Positions 1 to 6,590 of a stretch of DNA of 13,160 nucleotides are shown piece after piece (within the stretch, counting starts at the first letter, position 1; every line of letters begins with the position of its first letter). The notes beneath the pieces were generated by a model, which was not told the origin of the DNA, ran no database searches, and saw only the letters and a program-made list of their open reading frames with translations. Origin of the DNA: an uncultured Clostridia bacterium (GTDB taxonomy: Bacteria > Bacillota > Clostridia > Christensenellales > Aristaeellaceae); the NCBI GenBank assembly GCA_944363005.1, contig CALVTV010000277.1, positions 1 to 13,160 on the forward strand, given 5' to 3'. The position numbers were made by a program, and so were the translations under genes.

Positions 1-33
1 AGGAGGTTTCTGTTCATAGCTAAAGCTTTACCT

Positions 34-65
34 TCCACCAGCAGAGCTGGTGGATTTCTTTTTTC
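34..65 (+). terminator. Intrinsic terminator of an upstream, off-window unit
   Basis: A 9-bp perfect stem (34-42 with 46-54) with a 3-base loop is followed by a T-rich tract (55-65), the classic rho-independent form on the plus strand. Read on the minus strand it has no U-tract. It therefore ends a plus-strand transcript whose gene lies left of the window, or it is the structured end of an element there. Confidence 0.75.
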
Positions 66-69
66 ATGC

Positions 70-101
70 AAAGCGGCCGCATGTAAGCATGCGGCCGCTT
101 T
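70..101 (-). terminator. Long perfect hairpin between convergent units, probable terminator
   Basis: A 14-bp perfect stem (70-83 with 88-101) with a 4-base loop begins three bases after the stop codon of the MerR-like gene. The stem ends in AAA/TTT, so each strand gets a short U-run. The plus strand continues TTTCTTTAT, the better tail; the minus strand continues GCATG and then A's. It most likely works in both directions. The minus-strand role is inferred from position, since the tail there is poor. Confidence 0.55.
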
Positions 102-103
102 CT

Positions 104-550
104 TTATACTTCGCTTAACAAAGGAAGGAAGTGCTTGTCATAGGCCTGAAGGAGCCTGGCAACCTCACTCTCCCTGCCCGTGAGCGTCACACGGGTATGC
201 CCTGCCTCGTGAACAAAACCAAAGTGCACGTCTTCACGTTCCTGCATTTGCTTGCAAAAGAAATCAGAAACTTTCTTCGCCCCGTCCTCGTCCTGTACGA
301 GATTGAGCATGACACACCGCCGGTTTTCCCGGTTAAATCGATCGCGCAGGAAGTCAAACACCTCTGCCTGGCGCTTTTGCCGAATTCCATCCTTCACCAA
401 AGGGTTCTGCAAAAACCGTTCGCATGCTTCCTCCGTGAATTGCCAAATGCCATTTCGTTTTTCCCCCTGTAGGACTCCTGCTTTGATGTAATTGCGCAGT
501 GTGCGCGTTGAAAAGCCGGAGATCATGGTCAAATCATTGAGTGAATACAT
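104..550 (-). CDS. MerR-like helix-turn-helix transcriptional regulator
   Basis: A 148-residue DNA-binding protein. Residues 4-31 form a MerR-type helix-turn-helix (LNDLTMISGFSTRTLRNYI, then AGVL and a turn), and residues 34-48 look like the wing and following helix. The rest, about 55-148, is a mixed alpha/beta region I cannot assign; it is shorter than most MerR effector domains and lacks the metal-binding cysteine arrangement of metal sensors. An open frame continues upstream to 760, but I place the start at ATG 550 because GGGAGG sits 7 bases ahead and the HTH begins at once, as in MerR proteins. It has its own promoter (593-621), with an inverted repeat over the -35 box that could be an autoregulatory operator. 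The target genes are unknown. Confidence 0.75.
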   Translation of the reverse strand: MYSLNDLTMISGFSTRTLRNYIKAGVLQGEKRNGIWQFTEEACERFLQNPLVKDGIRQKRQAEVFDFLRDRFNRENRRCVMLNLVQDEDGAKKVSDFFCKQMQEREDVHFGFVHEAGHTRVTLTGRESEVARLLQAYDKHFLPLLSEV

Positions 551-557
551 CTTGATT

Positions 558-563
558 CCTCCC
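558..563 (-). promoter_or_regulatory. Ribosome binding site fixing the MerR-like start
   Basis: GGGAGG on the minus strand lies 7 bases before ATG 550. It decides for the 148-residue form over the longer frame that begins at 760. That longer frame would run through this gene's promoter and through the tatD terminator. Confidence 0.8.
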
Positions 564-592
564 TTGTCCGTTTTGAAGGCCCTTCTGCATTC

Positions 593-621
593 ATTATAGC
601 GGTCCATGCGCGGGGTTTCAA
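593..621 (-). promoter_or_regulatory. Sigma-A promoter of the MerR-like gene
   Basis: On the minus strand TTGAAA (621-616) and a perfect TATAAT (598-593) are separated by exactly 17 bases. Transcription should begin near 586, about 35 bases before the start codon. The -35 box is one arm of the 13-base inverted repeat at 616-628. Confidence 0.8.
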
Positions 622-628
622 TTTGAAA
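616..628. repeat. Inverted repeat over the -35 box, candidate operator
   Basis: TTTCAA-T-TTGAAA is a perfect palindrome around one central base, and one arm is the -35 element of the MerR-like gene. A protein bound here would block RNA polymerase. Autorepression is an inference; many MerR proteins instead bind between -35 and -10. Confidence 0.4.
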
Positions 629-659
629 TCGAGCGCCATTTTCCACCCTCCTTGAACCA

Positions 660-707
660 TGTTCCAATACAAAACAGCTGCCACGGTTCGTTTCCCGTGA
701 CAGCCGT
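660..707 (-). terminator. Intrinsic terminator of the metG-tatD operon
   Basis: On the minus strand a 13-bp stem (707-695 with 686-674, including two G-T pairs) with an 8-base loop is followed by TTTTGTATT. The stem begins 4 bases after the tatD stop codon, so it ends the metG-tatD transcript before the separately promoted MerR-like gene. Confidence 0.8.
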
Positions 708-711
708 TCCT

Positions 712-1518
712 TTAACCAATCCTGTAAAACCGCTTTCCATTTTCCCGCGTAACATCGCAAAGCGCCTGCGCGTCCATCTCCCGCAGCGCCGCGATAAACC
801 GACAGATATGCGCCACGTTGCGCGGATCATTCCGCCTGCCCCGCACCGGTTCCGGCGCGAGATACGGGCTGTCCGTCTCGATCATCAGCCGGTCGAGCGG
901 CATGTTCCTGGCCACTTCGTGCAGGTGAACCGAGCGTTTGAGCGTCACCGGTCCGGCAAAGGAGATCATGCATCCCAGGTTCAGATAGACCTTTGCGCTC
1001 TCCCAACTGGCGGAGCAGCAGTGCACAACACAATGCGGAAGCCGGTTCTTGTGCGCGCGCAGAATATCCATCACATCGCCGTGTGCGTCGCGGATATGCA
1101 GCACCACCGGCATGCCGAGCTCATACGCCAGATCCAGCTGCCGGGCAAACACGTCCTTCTGCACGTCACGCGGCGAAAGGTCGTAGTAGTAGTCAAGACC
1201 GATTTCGCCGAGAGCCACCACCTTGGGTTCCTGCGTCAGCCAGTTTGTAAGCACCGGCACGTCGCGCTCGTCAAACGCCTTCGCGTCATGCGGGTGAACG
1301 CCCACAGCCGCATAGATGCCCGGTTCCCGGCGGGCAAGCGCCACGCTCTGCGCGCTGGATTCCATGTCCGAACCCACGCAGACGCAGAGCATATCCTGCT
1401 CGCGCATGGCGGCAAGCAGCGCCTCCCGGTCGTCGTCAAAGCGGTTGTCCGTCGGGTGCGCGTGGGTGTCAAACAGGCCGCGCAACGGCGGAAACGAATT
1501 CAATACCTCTTTGCTCAT
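712..1518 (-). CDS. tatD: TatD family metal-dependent hydrolase (putative DNase)
   Basis: A 268-residue TIM-barrel amidohydrolase of the TatD/YcfH/YabD family; studied members are metal-dependent 3'-5' exonucleases or nucleases in the cytoplasm. The metal ligands are all visible: DTHAH with H19 and H21, GEIGLDYYYD with E105, H141 in HIRDA, H166 in VVHCCSA and D216 in ETDSPYLAP. Length matches the family (about 255-270). The start ATG lies one base past the metG TGA and has no good ribosome binding site, so translation is probably coupled to metG. metG followed by tatD is a conserved pair in Firmicutes (metS-yabD in Bacillus subtilis). A hairpin terminator follows. The physiological substrate is not certain from sequence. 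Confidence 0.93.
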   Translation of the reverse strand: MSKEVLNSFPPLRGLFDTHAHPTDNRFDDDREALLAAMREQDMLCVCVGSDMESSAQSVALARREPGIYAAVGVHPHDAKAFDERDVPVLTNWLTQEPKVVALGEIGLDYYYDLSPRDVQKDVFARQLDLAYELGMPVVLHIRDAHGDVMDILRAHKNRLPHCVVHCCSASWESAKVYLNLGCMISFAGPVTLKRSVHLHEVARNMPLDRLMIETDSPYLAPEPVRGRRNDPRNVAHICRFIAALREMDAQALCDVTRENGKRFYRIG

Positions 1519-1519
1519 A

Positions 1520-2392
1520 TCAACCGATCTCGCAGCCGTCCTCCATGTCCGAATCGACGGTCAGCAGGCTGAGCTTGCTGTCATCCGCATTCGCCGCGCA
1601 AAGCAGCATGCCGTGGGACTCGATGCCGCGGATCTTGCGCGGGGCCAGATTCGCCAGCAGCACGACCTTCTTGCCCACCATCTCCTCGGGTGTATAGAAC
1701 TTGGCGATGCCGGAGACGACCACGCGCTCCGTATCGCCCACCTTGAGCGTGGACATGAGCAGCTTGTCGGCCTTGGGCACCTTTTCACACTTGAGTACCT
1801 TGGCAACCACGAGCTGGATCTTCTCAAAGTCCTCAAACTGGCACAGATCGCGCTGGGTGAACACGGTCTTTTCCTCATCCGCGGGCGCGGGCAGTTCTTC
1901 TTTCTTGGCCGCCGCAGCCTGCTTTTCGGCCTCCAGCAGCTCGAGCTCCTTCGCCACGTCGATGCGCGGGAAGAGCGCTTCTCCCTTGTGCACTTTGCTG
2001 CCCGGCACGACCCCGCCAAACGTCTTGACGGATTCCCAAGTCTTGAGCGCGTCGTCCTGCACGCCAATCTGAGCGAAGATGCGCTCGGGCGTGCGCGGCA
2101 TGGTCGGCGCGATGAGCACGGCCACAATGCGCGCGCATTCCAGCAGCACGTAAAGCACCGTGCCCAGGCGCGGGCGGTCTTCCTCGTTCTTGGCCAGAAT
2201 CCAGGGCGTCGTCTGATCAATGTACTTGTTGCAGCGGCCAATCAGCTTCCAGATTTCGCTGAGTGCCGTGGAGAACTGCAAAGCGTTCATGCTCTTTTCT
2301 ACATTCTGCCACAGCCCTTGCGCCAGGTCGATCACCTCGCGGTCGAGGTCGGTGTAATCCGACGGTTGCGGCACGATGCCGCCGAAGTACTT
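1520..2392 (-). CDS. metG: Methionyl-tRNA synthetase, C-terminal part (after frameshift)
   Basis: This is the second half of metG, in a different frame from the first half. It encodes about 290 residues from KYFGGIVPQP on. First comes the alpha-helical anticodon-binding domain (conserved NKYIDQTTPW and IAPTMPRTPERI regions). A charged alanine/glutamate-rich linker follows, then an EMAP-II-like OB-fold tRNA-binding domain (FEDFEKIQLVVAKVL, ANLAPRKIRGIESHGMLL). That appendage is typical of the longer bacterial MetRS. The first possible start in this frame, GTG 2374, has no ribosome binding site, so I do not regard it as a separate gene. It should join the 3491 start across the break near 2391; with two bases restored the whole protein is 657 residues, normal for this type. 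The stop at 1520-1522 is one base before the tatD start. Confidence 0.9.
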   Translation of the reverse strand, partial: KYFGGIVPQPSDYTDLDREVIDLAQGLWQNVEKSMNALQFSTALSEIWKLIGRCNKYIDQTTPWILAKNEEDRPRLGTVLYVLLECARIVAVLIAPTMPRTPERIFAQIGVQDDALKTWESVKTFGGVVPGSKVHKGEALFPRIDVAKELELLEAEKQAAAAKKEELPAPADEEKTVFTQRDLCQFEDFEKIQLVVAKVLKCEKVPKADKLLMSTLKVGDTERVVVSGIAKFYTPEEMVGKKVVLLANLAPRKIRGIESHGMLLCAANADDSKLSLLTVDSDMEDGCEIG

Positions 2393-3491
2393 CTATCATC
2401 GCCACGCTGCGGCTGACGAGGTTGCCCAGATCGTTGGCCAGATCGGAATTGATGCGGTTGATGAGGGCCTCGTTGCTGAACTCGCCGTCGGAGCCAAACG
2501 GCATCTCGCGCATGAGGAAGTAGCGCACGGCGTCGGAGGAATAGCGCTCGCAGAGCTTGACCGGATCGACGACGTTGCCCTTCGACTTGCTCATCTTGCC
2601 GCCGCCCATGACCAGCCAGCCGTGGCCAAACACCTGCTTGGGCAGCGGCAGGCCGAGCGCATGGAGCATGATCGGCCAAATGATCGTGTGGAAGCGGACG
2701 ATTTCCTTGCCCACCAGATGGATGTCCGCGGGCCAGTACTTGCGGTAAAGCGAGTCATCTTCGGAGCCGTAACCCAGCGCGTTGATGTAGTTAGTCAGCG
2801 CGTCCACCCAGACATAGACGGTGTGCTTCGGGTCAAAATCGACCGGAATGCCCCACTTGAGCGAGGTTCTGGAGACGCAAAGGTCTTGCAGGCCCGGAAT
2901 CAGGAAATTGTTGAGCATCTCAGCGGTGCGCGTCGGCGGCTGGATGAAGTCCGGATGCGTCTTGATGTAATCGATCAGCCAATCCTGATACTTGGACAGG
3001 CGGAAGAAATAGCTCTCCTCGCGGGTCTTTTCCACCGGGCGTCCGCAGTCCGGGCAGCAGCCGTCCTTGAGCTGAAGCTCCGTCCAGAAGGACTCGCAGG
3101 GCGTGCAATACCAGCCCTCATACTCGCTCTTGTAGATATCGCCCTGATCGTAGAGCTTTCTGAAAATCCGCTGCACGGACTTGACGTGACGCTCATCCGT
3201 CGTGCGGATGAAGTCATCGTATTCCACGTCCATCAGCTTCCAGAGGTCCTTGATGCCCGCCACGATGTGATCGACGTATTCCTGCGGCGTGACGCCGGCC
3301 GCTTCGGCCTTGCGCTCGATCTTCTGGCCGTGCTCATCCGTGCCGGTGAGGAAAAAGACGTCGTATCCCGTCTGCTTCTTAAAGCGCGCCATGGTGTCCG
3401 CCGCCGTAGAACAATAGCTGTGCCCGATGTGCAGATTATCGCTGGGATAATAGATCGGGGTTGTGATGTAAAACTTCGGTTTCTCGCTCAT
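2217..3491 (-). CDS. metG: Methionyl-tRNA synthetase, N-terminal catalytic part
   Basis: Class I methionyl-tRNA synthetase, which joins methionine to tRNA-Met using ATP in the cytoplasm. ATP-site motifs are intact: HIGH at residues 21-24 and KMSKS at 299-303. The connective zinc knuckle keeps its two CxxC pairs (YCTPCES and CCPDCGRP), and GTDEHGQK is present. Homology runs to about residue 367 (NLVSRSVAMIE, near 2391). Beyond that the frame gives an unrelated arginine-rich tail to 2217, while the correct continuation lies in another frame. The frame is therefore broken between the catalytic and anticodon-binding domains. Start: ATG 3491 with GGAGAG 7 bases ahead. Transcription comes from a strong promoter through a Met-specific T-box leader. 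I think a sequence error or a recent indel is more likely than a dead gene, because every motif is intact and the T-box is well preserved. Confidence 0.93.
   Translation of the reverse strand: MSEKPKFYITTPIYYPSDNLHIGHSYCSTAADTMARFKKQTGYDVFFLTGTDEHGQKIERKAEAAGVTPQEYVDHIVAGIKDLWKLMDVEYDDFIRTTDERHVKSVQRIFRKLYDQGDIYKSEYEGWYCTPCESFWTELQLKDGCCPDCGRPVEKTREESYFFRLSKYQDWLIDYIKTHPDFIQPPTRTAEMLNNFLIPGLQDLCVSRTSLKWGIPVDFDPKHTVYVWVDALTNYINALGYGSEDDSLYRKYWPADIHLVGKEIVRFHTIIWPIMLHALGLPLPKQVFGHGWLVMGGGKMSKSKGNVVDPVKLCERYSSDAVRYFLMREMPFGSDGEFSNEALINRINSDLANDLGNLVSRSVAMIEVLRRHRAATVGLHRPRPRGDRPGARAVAECRKEHERFAVLHGTQRNLEADWPLQQVH
2386..2396 (-). other. metG: Frameshift site inside metG
   Basis: The minus strand reads ATG ATA GAA GTA CTT in the upstream frame, whereas the family needs M-I-x-K-Y-F, which is present as AAG TAC TTC one base out of register. 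Restoring two A's (GAAAAG instead of GAAG) gives MIEKYFGG with no gap against the family. Dropping one base would also restore the frame but would shorten the protein by a residue at a conserved place. So a two-base loss in a short A-run is the simplest reading. Confidence 0.85.
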
Positions 3492-3507
3492 CCTTCATCT
3501 CTCCTTC

Positions 3508-3741
3508 AAAAAAACGTCCCTCGCCGTAGCGAGGGACGAAAGATCGTGGTACCACCCTGTTTCGCAGACGCAGTCCATGCGTTTGCCTCTATGCCCGGTA
3601 ACGGGGGCCACCGCTGCGCTTGATTCATCGCAGGCGCTCCAAAGCCATACCAGCCGTGCTCTCACCGCCGGCTTTCACCTTGCCCGGCTCTCTGTGGATG
3701 CGCTCGCGGCTGCTCTCTTCTTCATGGCGCAGTGCTATGTA
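3508..3741 (-). promoter_or_regulatory. T-box leader (tRNA-Met-sensing riboswitch) of metG
   Basis: A cis-acting leader that binds uncharged tRNA and then lets transcription continue. The T-box motif AGGGTGGTACCACG is at 3558-3545 on the minus strand; its TGGT bulge can pair with an ACCA tRNA end, as expected for tRNA-Met. Its terminator is a 10-bp stem (3538-3529 with 3524-3515), a 4-base loop and seven T's (3514-3508). Stem I shows AGAGAG and GGTGAAAGCC signatures. Directly below a CAGCCG/CGGCTG stem (3712-3707 with 3656-3651) lies GGTATGG, placing ATG (3648-3646) as the specifier codon, i.e. methionine. This agrees with the downstream gene. The AGGG/CCCT pairing needed for the antiterminator is present. 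Confidence 0.93.
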
Positions 3742-3747
3742 AATTTC

Positions 3748-3776
3748 ATTGTACAGGCTTTACGCCGCTTTGTCAA
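3748..3776 (-). promoter_or_regulatory. Sigma-A promoter of metG-tatD
   Basis: On the minus strand a perfect TTGACA (3776-3771) and TACAAT (3753-3748) are 17 bases apart. The start should be near 3741, giving a leader of about 250 bases that holds the T-box. The -35 box begins three bases after the stop codon of the preceding gene, so upstream read-through would also enter the T-box leader. Confidence 0.88.
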
Positions 3777-3779
3777 GCC

Positions 3780-5720
3780 TTACAGCTCGGAAAGATAACG
3801 CTGCCAGACGATACGCGCCACGTTGCCGTCCGCATCGAGGTAATAAGAGAGTTCGACAAAGACTTCGTTCTTGTCCCCGACCGGATAGTAATAGTGGATC
3901 GCGTAGCTGCCGTCCGCCTCGTGCTTATAGGTGCCAAACTGAATGTTAGCCGAGTTGTAGTTGTAAAGCAGACGGTTGCCCTCGTCGTCGAGCGGCGGGT
4001 TGTTCAGGTCGCGGAACTTGGCCATCACATCCGTGCCGCTGGTACCGATCTTGGTGGTGCGCGGGCCGGTCATCTTTTCGTTGGTCGTATCCAGCGCGTA
4101 AAGCACCGGATTGCCGCCCGCCTTCTTGATCACAAAGCGCGCGGTTCCCCAGCTGTAGACCGCCTCATAGCTCTCCATCGACGGATCGTACCATTCACTC
4201 GGATCCAACATCTCGTAGCTTTCCGGCGTCCCCCACGCCTTGGTGAACGTATTGTACCCCGTGGAGTAGAGTTCCATGTTCTTGAACGTGTCGCCCGAGT
4301 TGAACATGTTTTTGAGGTTGCTGGTCACCTTGTAGGTGACCTTCATCTCATAGCTGATCTTCCCGTTTTCAGCCACCGCAATGGCGCGCAGCTCCGTGTC
4401 ACCCGCAGGAATCTGAATCGGTTCCGTGAAGAGCGTGGATTCCGTAGTCGGTGAACGGCCGTCAAGCGTGTAGTAAATGGCGACGATCGGCGACGGGTTC
4501 TCGTAGGTATCCTCGCCCGGCCGCAGGGTAACCTTGGGGGAATAGGAGTACTCTCCAGACGCCACGTTGGCCTTCGGCGCGGCGGGCGTGGGAATCACGA
4601 CCGTATAATCGGCCGAAACCTGCTCGCTGGGCGTTCCGTTTTCGGTAAAGCCGATGGCCTTGATGGTCATCTTGCCCTCAGGAACGTGGATCTGCGTTCC
4701 CTCCTGATAGATCAGTCCGGATTCGGAGGGATCGGTGCCGTCCGTGCTGTAATAAACGGTTTCATTCTCGGGGACGGTGATCGTCACGTCGATTTCCGCA
4801 TTGTAGCGGCCCGCCTGATGCGAAAGCGTCGGCGCCGTGGGCGTGTACTCCCGGAGCATGACGATGAACTCGTTGGCATTGGTCGCCTCTTCGGCCTGGC
4901 GCATCAGGTCAAGCGCCTCGGCGTTGTAGCCCTCGTCCTGAAGAATCTTGATCATGCTGCGGTATGCGCTGGGATGCGCCGGGGCGATATCCTCAATCAG
5001 CGACATATAAATCGCTTTTGCCGAATCAATTTCTCCAAGCTCCGTATACGCCTGGGCCATCAGGATCAGCGCATCGACGTTCTCCGGTTCTCGCTCAATC
5101 GCCACGTTCAAGGTTTCGAGCGCTCTTGAAAAGTAGGCCTGTTCAACGTATTCACGCCCAAGCGTCACATAGGCGCTCGTGTTGGCCACGCTCCATCCCC
5201 ATTGCGCCATCATCTGCTGTCCGCTTTCCGTTTGGAAGAGCATATAGCCGCCGCCTGTGCAGACAAACAGCGTCAGCAACAGAATGACAAAGACCACCCT
5301 GCGCAACCGCTTGTGCGACTTTTGATAAATCGGCGGGCTGAGCAGCACGGGCTGCGCATCCACCTTCCGGCGAATGTGGCTGGGCGCATGGCGCACGCGC
5401 CGCACCTGCGCGTGTTCACGCGCCGCCTGTTTGTACAGCCCAATGGGCACGCCAATGTCCCCGGAACCGTCCGGGCGATGTTCCTTTTGCTTTTTTGCGC
5501 GCTCGGGCGAGGAAACCGTTCCCTGCCTGAGCTCTTCCCCCTGCACTCTCTTGCGTCTCTTCTCCGCTTCCTCTGGCTGTACCCTGCGCTCCACGCGAAC
5601 GTGATCCGAAGGGATGTCTGCTTCCGCGCGGTTGCGGCGAAATACACGCTGCACTGCGGAGCAACTCGGACAAACCCTCGCCGTATCAGGCAGTTCACGG
5701 CCACAGTTGGGACAAATCAC
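3780..5720 (-). CDS. Membrane protein: zinc ribbon, TPR and two chitobiase-C-terminal-like domains
   Basis: A 646-residue protein of unknown role. Domains in order: zinc ribbon (C3, C6, C17, C20); a basic, charged linker (about 25-140); one membrane segment (141-162) preceded by RLRR, suggesting the N-terminus is inside; a TPR-like helical region (183-285) outside; then two beta domains (about 296-375 and 383-465), each with the YYSTDGTDP / YYTLDGRSP signature of the chitobiase/beta-hexosaminidase C-terminal fold (CHB_HEX_C). A further region (470-646) rich in Y, N and D is one I do not recognise. No catalytic domain is visible, so a surface scaffold or polysaccharide-binding role is a guess. 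Start is GTG 5720, which is needed for the zinc ribbon; AAGGAGG lies 10 bases ahead. It is the last gene of the long cluster and ends three bases before the metG promoter. Confidence 0.85.
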   Translation of the reverse strand: MICPNCGRELPDTARVCPSCSAVQRVFRRNRAEADIPSDHVRVERRVQPEEAEKRRKRVQGEELRQGTVSSPERAKKQKEHRPDGSGDIGVPIGLYKQAAREHAQVRRVRHAPSHIRRKVDAQPVLLSPPIYQKSHKRLRRVVFVILLLTLFVCTGGGYMLFQTESGQQMMAQWGWSVANTSAYVTLGREYVEQAYFSRALETLNVAIEREPENVDALILMAQAYTELGEIDSAKAIYMSLIEDIAPAHPSAYRSMIKILQDEGYNAEALDLMRQAEEATNANEFIVMLREYTPTAPTLSHQAGRYNAEIDVTITVPENETVYYSTDGTDPSESGLIYQEGTQIHVPEGKMTIKAIGFTENGTPSEQVSADYTVVIPTPAAPKANVASGEYSYSPKVTLRPGEDTYENPSPIVAIYYTLDGRSPTTESTLFTEPIQIPAGDTELRAIAVAENGKISYEMKVTYKVTSNLKNMFNSGDTFKNMELYSTGYNTFTKAWGTPESYEMLDPSEWYDPSMESYEAVYSWGTARFVIKKAGGNPVLYALDTTNEKMTGPRTTKIGTSGTDVMAKFRDLNNPPLDDEGNRLLYNYNSANIQFGTYKHEADGSYAIHYYYPVGDKNEVFVELSYYLDADGNVARIVWQRYLSEL

Positions 5721-5762
5721 GTTTGAGGTTCCTCCTTCATGGAAATGACTGAAAATGAACGA

Positions 5763-6590
5763 TTATACATGTTTGAGCGACTCATAATATGGATCTCCGG
5801 CAAATTCCCGCTCGGCCGGCCGCTCTCCCCCAAGCGCCTCCATGGCATTGGCGATCTCCACAAAATCCAGATAAGGCAGCTCCGGTGCCTCTGCCGCGCG
5901 CTGCAAGGCGGGCAACGCCCGCTCATCGCCGTACTTGGCCAGGTAAGAGGCAAACAGTGCGCGCCGGTCCTCCACGTGCTCAAAGCGCTCCATCAACAGC
6001 TTGAACGTCTCCTCTTCGCCCGGGAAGTTGCTCAAAATGTCGGCAAATACATCGCGTCCGGCCTCGCCCGCCAGCGGCAGTGCCCGATGGATCGGCGAAA
6101 CCACATCCGCGCCCATCGACAAAAGGGATTCCGCATACATGTCGGCGCGCTCGTCCGGCTGCTCCAATGCGGCGATGTAGTCGATATACGCCTGCATCGG
6201 CGCGGTGCTCTCGATCTCGCGCAGCAGCGAAACCGCCGTCATCACCGCGCTCTCCGGCGCGCTTGCGTCATTGAGCAGCGCGAGCAGCGGTTCTTCGGCC
6301 TTCGTGCCCAACGCTGCAATGCGGTCTTGCAGCAAATCGGGCACCGGAATTTTGTTCTTCTCGTACTCGCAGAGCCAGTTCACCAGCTGCTTTGCGTCGT
6401 CATACTGCTCGAAATAGTCCTGCGGCGTCAGACCGCCGAGCCACGTTGCCGGCTTTGCCAGAAATTCCATGTAGATGTCCGGCATCATGCCTTCAATGAC
6501 ATCCATGTTGTTCTTGTATTTTTCGGCGTTGTTCTTGATCCACACGCCCATATACCGCTCAAACTTCTGATCGAAATTGATGCAATTCAC
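5763..6590 (-). CDS. Hypothetical protein with HEAT-like helical repeats
   Basis: A 275-residue soluble protein with no signal peptide or membrane segment. Residues 83-255 look like paired amphipathic helices of HEAT or similar repeats (DRIAALGTKAEEPLLALLND, LLSMGADVVSPIHRAL, KYGDERALPALQRAAE). The N-terminal 80 residues are helical, aromatic and acidic and I cannot assign them. I chose GTG 6590 because it overlaps the TGA of the preceding TPR gene (GTGA) and has AGGGGG about 10 bases ahead. The longer open frame reaching 7010 lies wholly inside the TPR gene in another register, so I reject it. The overlap implies translational coupling and probably a shared task with the TPR protein. No enzymatic residues are evident. 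Confidence 0.8.
   Translation of the reverse strand: MNCINFDQKFERYMGVWIKNNAEKYKNNMDVIEGMMPDIYMEFLAKPATWLGGLTPQDYFEQYDDAKQLVNWLCEYEKNKIPVPDLLQDRIAALGTKAEEPLLALLNDASAPESAVMTAVSLLREIESTAPMQAYIDYIAALEQPDERADMYAESLLSMGADVVSPIHRALPLAGEAGRDVFADILSNFPGEEETFKLLMERFEHVEDRRALFASYLAKYGDERALPALQRAAEAPELPYLDFVEIANAMEALGGERPAEREFAGDPYYESLKHV

Noticed and set aside
529..639. A 36-codon minus-strand frame with a good AGGAGGG ribosome site, overlapping the MerR-like start
   Set aside because: It starts upstream of the mapped promoter, runs across the -35 and -10 boxes, and the peptide shows no recognisable features. It would need read-through of the tatD terminator.
652..1572. Long plus-strand open frame of 306 codons, and similar ones at 1316-2416, 2376-3623, 9064-10263 and 10187-11236
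   Set aside because: They are antisense shadows of well-identified genes in high-GC sequence. They are rich in Arg, His and Ala, lack ribosome sites and resemble no family.
3577..3798. Plus-strand frame of 73 codons in the metG leader
   Set aside because: It lies fully antisense to the T-box and promoter, which explain the sequence better.
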